From contig CALMYQ010000021.1 of NCBI GenBank assembly GCA_937873655.1, forward strand, positions 62,001-126,000: a stretch of 64,000 nucleotides of DNA. The letters are read 5' to 3'. This stretch comes from an uncultured Lewinella sp. (GTDB lineage Bacteria; Bacteroidota; Bacteroidia; Chitinophagales; Saprospiraceae). Both the position numbers and the translations under genes were made by a program. The notes under the pieces were generated by a model, which ran no database searches, was not told the origin of the DNA, and saw only the letters and a program-made list of their open reading frames with translations. Shown one piece after another: positions 61,858 through 64,000 of the stretch (the stretch's first letter is position 1; each line of letters starts with the position of its first letter).

Positions 61858-61992
61858 AAAAAAATTAATGGAGTGCCCGCACACGGTAAAATTAAATTGC
61901 ATTTAACCGCCTGTTTATCCATAGATTCTTCTATTTCAGAGAATTGAAAATTATGCGATTATCCCGAATGAAGCCCCTCCGGAAAGCGTAGA

Positions 61993-64000
61993 TTAATTCA
62001 ATTCAATCACTACGCCAGCGCAAACAAAATGAACGTATGTCCGGATATCCGGCCGGTTGAGGGCGGCCTGGAGGCCTTCCCGGCTGAGGGCCAGCCAGGG
62101 CGCCAGGCCCTGCGCTTTCTTTTTGCAAGCTTCGCCCTGCCCCGCAAACCCGCTGTTCTGGATCAGAACGATCCCGCCGGGCGTATCCAGCAACAGGTCC
62201 AGGGTGGTTTCGAAACGCTGGTCGCCCCGGGGATAGGACAACGGCCATTTCCGGCGGGTCTCGGTGGGTTTGAAATGCAGTTTCTGCCAATTGATCCACG
62301 ATTCGGAGCGCTGCAGCAGGGTCTCGGCGCTCAACCAGGGTTCAACGCCAAATCGCCGGAGAATGCCGGTTGCCATCTGCTGTCGCTGATCCTGCGCATA
62401 ATCGAGGTGGTCGGCCGTGAAAAAGGCTTTGATGGCTTTGGCAACCGTGTACCGGTCGGCATTGTCGTCCAGTACAAGGGGGGCATTGTACGGAAGTTCG
62501 GGCATAATGCTCCCCCGGGCGGCGATCCCGTGGTCGGGTTTGTTCAGGTCGATTAATTCGGGCAGAAAGGTTGCCCGTCCTGTACGTTCCGCCTGGTATT
62601 GCAGCCCTTCTGCTGCGGATTCGATGACCTCGAACTCCCGGTCGAAGGCCAGCGTTTTTGTCCGGATATCCAGAAACCTGCCTTCCCATTCCCAGGGTGT
62701 CTCTTCCGTAAAAGGATCGAGGGTGGGAAATTCTTCGTTGCCGTCGTGCCATACCCGGTTCAACCAGCGGGTCGGCGGATTTTCCCGGGAGGGGATCACC
62801 AGGTAGTCGCGGGCCCGGGTGATGCCCACGTACAGCAGTCTGGCCTCCTCCTGACGGGCCTGCCTCACCTTATCGGTCTTGGCTTGTCCGGCGCTGATCT
62901 GTTCATCCAGCCGCGTATTCCTGAACTGGTCGCCGTAGGGGTTCACCCAATAGCGCAGCCACCGGTTGCCCAGCACATTGTTGAGATCAACCTCCTCGCT
63001 TTCCGGAATAATATCCACGCCCCAGATATCGGAGCGCAGTTGGTCTTCGAGGCTGTAGCAGATCACGATCGGCCATTCCAGTCCTTTGCTTCTGTGGTAG
63101 GTCAGGATATTGACGGCTTCAGGCCCTTCACCGGCGGTTTGCGTGTCCTTGCCTGCATTTTCAAGTTCATTCAGCCACAGCAGGAAACCGCCCAGGGAGG
63201 CGGCCGTATGCATCCGGTTGCAGGCGTCTTCGTATTGGCGGGCAAGCCGGCGCAATACATCCACGTTGCCCAGCCGCTGCTCCGTTCTGCCCCAGCTCAC
63301 GATAGCCCGCCGCAGATCCAGCTCTTCCAGGATCAGCCCGAGGATCTCCGCGCTGGACAACTCGCCTGCTTGCCCGCGGAGTTCGTCCAGCCTTTTGACA
63401 TAGGGGTTCGACTGCCCCCAGGGCAATGTTTCCTGCATCGCCGCCAGATCGAGAAAGTCCAACCGGTCTTCAATGATAGCTTCAATGGGCATGCCGCCGG
63501 CCAGCAGCAGGATCTCCGCCACGGAAAGGCTGTCGTGCTGGTTCAGGATATATTTCAAACAGGCGACGATCAGCCGGATTTCAGCGGAATTCAAGAGGCC
63601 GGAACGCGCCATAGCCCCGCTTAGCCCCGCCAGGTGGAGGGCTTCCGCAACGGTCTGGCATTCGTAATTCGACCGGCAAAGAATGGCGACGTCGCCCGGC
63701 CGGGCTTTTCGATATGCCTTTTCGCCCTTGGGCAGTATCCACACGCCTTCATCGAGCCATTGCCGAAGGGTGAAGGCCAGGCAATTCTCCATCCACGGCC
63801 GCCCCGGGGGCCTGCCTTCGCCCTCAAATTTGAAATGCCAATGGTGCAGGGCCCCTTCCGCCTGCCCGGATTCCCCGGTTTTGGCCCGCTTGGGCTTGAG
63901 CGCTACCTGTTCGGCGGGCAGATCGTTGAAGGCTTTGGTGAAAATGGCATTGGCCGCGAAAACAATATCTTCGCGCGAACGCCAGGAATGTTCCTGGATA
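61993..64000 (-). CDS. UvrD/AddA-type DNA helicase, N-terminal part outside the window
   Basis: The frame stays open to the window edge, so the gene is cut at its 5' end; about 668 residues are visible. Helicase domain 2 motifs: SWRSREDIVFAANAIFTKAF (motif IV) next to the edge, ARPGDVAILCRSNYECQTVA, ILTYHRSKGLEWPIVI (motif V) and EEARLLYVGITRARDYLVI (motif VI). The C-terminal 150 residues end in a region with FETTLDLLLDTPGGIVLIQN, which resembles the nuclease domain of RecB/AddA. Its catalytic residues look incomplete. Probably double-strand-break repair as an AddA-like subunit. The start of the gene is not seen. Confidence 0.88.
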   Translation of the reverse strand, partial: IQEHSWRSREDIVFAANAIFTKAFNDLPAEQVALKPKRAKTGESGQAEGALHHWHFKFEGEGRPPGRPWMENCLAFTLRQWLDEGVWILPKGEKAYRKARPGDVAILCRSNYECQTVAEALHLAGLSGAMARSGLLNSAEIRLIVACLKYILNQHDSLSVAEILLLAGGMPIEAIIEDRLDFLDLAAMQETLPWGQSNPYVKRLDELRGQAGELSSAEILGLILEELDLRRAIVSWGRTEQRLGNVDVLRRLARQYEDACNRMHTAASLGGFLLWLNELENAGKDTQTAGEGPEAVNILTYHRSKGLEWPIVICYSLEDQLRSDIWGVDIIPESEEVDLNNVLGNRWLRYWVNPYGDQFRNTRLDEQISAGQAKTDKVRQARQEEARLLYVGITRARDYLVIPSRENPPTRWLNRVWHDGNEEFPTLDPFTEETPWEWEGRFLDIRTKTLAFDREFEVIESAAEGLQYQAERTGRATFLPELIDLNKPDHGIAARGSIMPELPYNAPLVLDDNADRYTVAKAIKAFFTADHLDYAQDQRQQMATGILRRFGVEPWLSAETLLQRSESWINWQKLHFKPTETRRKWPLSYPRGDQRFETTLDLLLDTPGGIVLIQNSGFAGQGEACKKKAQGLAPWLALSREGLQAALNRPDIRTYVHFVCAGVVIELN

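Noticed and set aside
61585..61947. 120-codon plus-strand frame in the gap before the helicase
   Set aside because: No domain, low-complexity end, and it runs through a terminator hairpin.

Overview
The window comes from a moderately GC-rich member of the Bacteroidota, probably close to Saprospiria/Lewinella. This rests on several signs. Four secreted proteins carry type IX secretion (T9SS) sorting domains, three of type A and one of type B (gliding-motility-associated). Promoters follow the Bacteroidota pattern TTG-N(18-23)-TAnnTTTG. Starts lack Shine-Dalgarno sites. There are many signal peptides, lipoproteins and outer-membrane barrels, and a PcrB-type glyceryl-phosphate synthase. I see no tRNA, rRNA or CRISPR array.

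Layout. 0-5.6 kb: a GNAT acetyltransferase, two related small lipoproteins, and a leftward six-gene operon (alpha/beta hydrolase, unknown protein, ECF sigma factor, two small membrane proteins, Hsp20). 6-13.6 kb: a VIT-VWA protein fused to a caspase/CHAT-like C-terminus, a beta-propeller LytS-type histidine kinase and a beta-helix lipoprotein. 13.6-22 kb: an AT-rich island with a TPR-CHAT protein facing an ECF sigma/membrane anti-sigma pair. It continues into a rightward operon of LytTR regulator, outer-membrane barrel, T9SS protein and a giant 3,296-residue SpvB/Tc-type RHS protein with an AT-rich exchangeable tip. 32-36.6 kb: a small inverted-repeat element, then housekeeping genes (manA, VOC protein, cutC, PcrB-like synthase) separated by short tandem repeats. 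36.8-42.2 kb: a secreted vanadium-haloperoxidase-like protein and a three-gene operon headed by an effector-associated-domain-11 membrane protein. 43.3-58.4 kb: two BlaI/M56 (BlaR1-like) modules flanking secreted proteins, including a 2,015-residue M43 metalloprotease with seven 51-residue repeats. 58.5-61.3 kb: YceI, porin, YceI. 61.4-64 kb: a possible small RNA and a truncated UvrD/AddA-type helicase.

How parts work together. The two BlaI/M56 modules share operator type and promoter geometry: three ACTA-N6-TAGT-like sites at exact 20-bp steps around the -33/-7 boxes. Both are therefore probably autoregulated, may cross-talk, and probably respond to envelope signals, because neither M56 protein has a penicillin-binding sensor domain. 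The LytTR-to-RHS operon looks like a regulated export/toxin unit. The sigma/anti-sigma/CHAT trio looks like a signal-controlled protease unit. The EAD11 operon looks like a membrane-anchored adaptor awaiting partners encoded elsewhere. All functions are inferred from sequence motifs read by eye; no database search was run.
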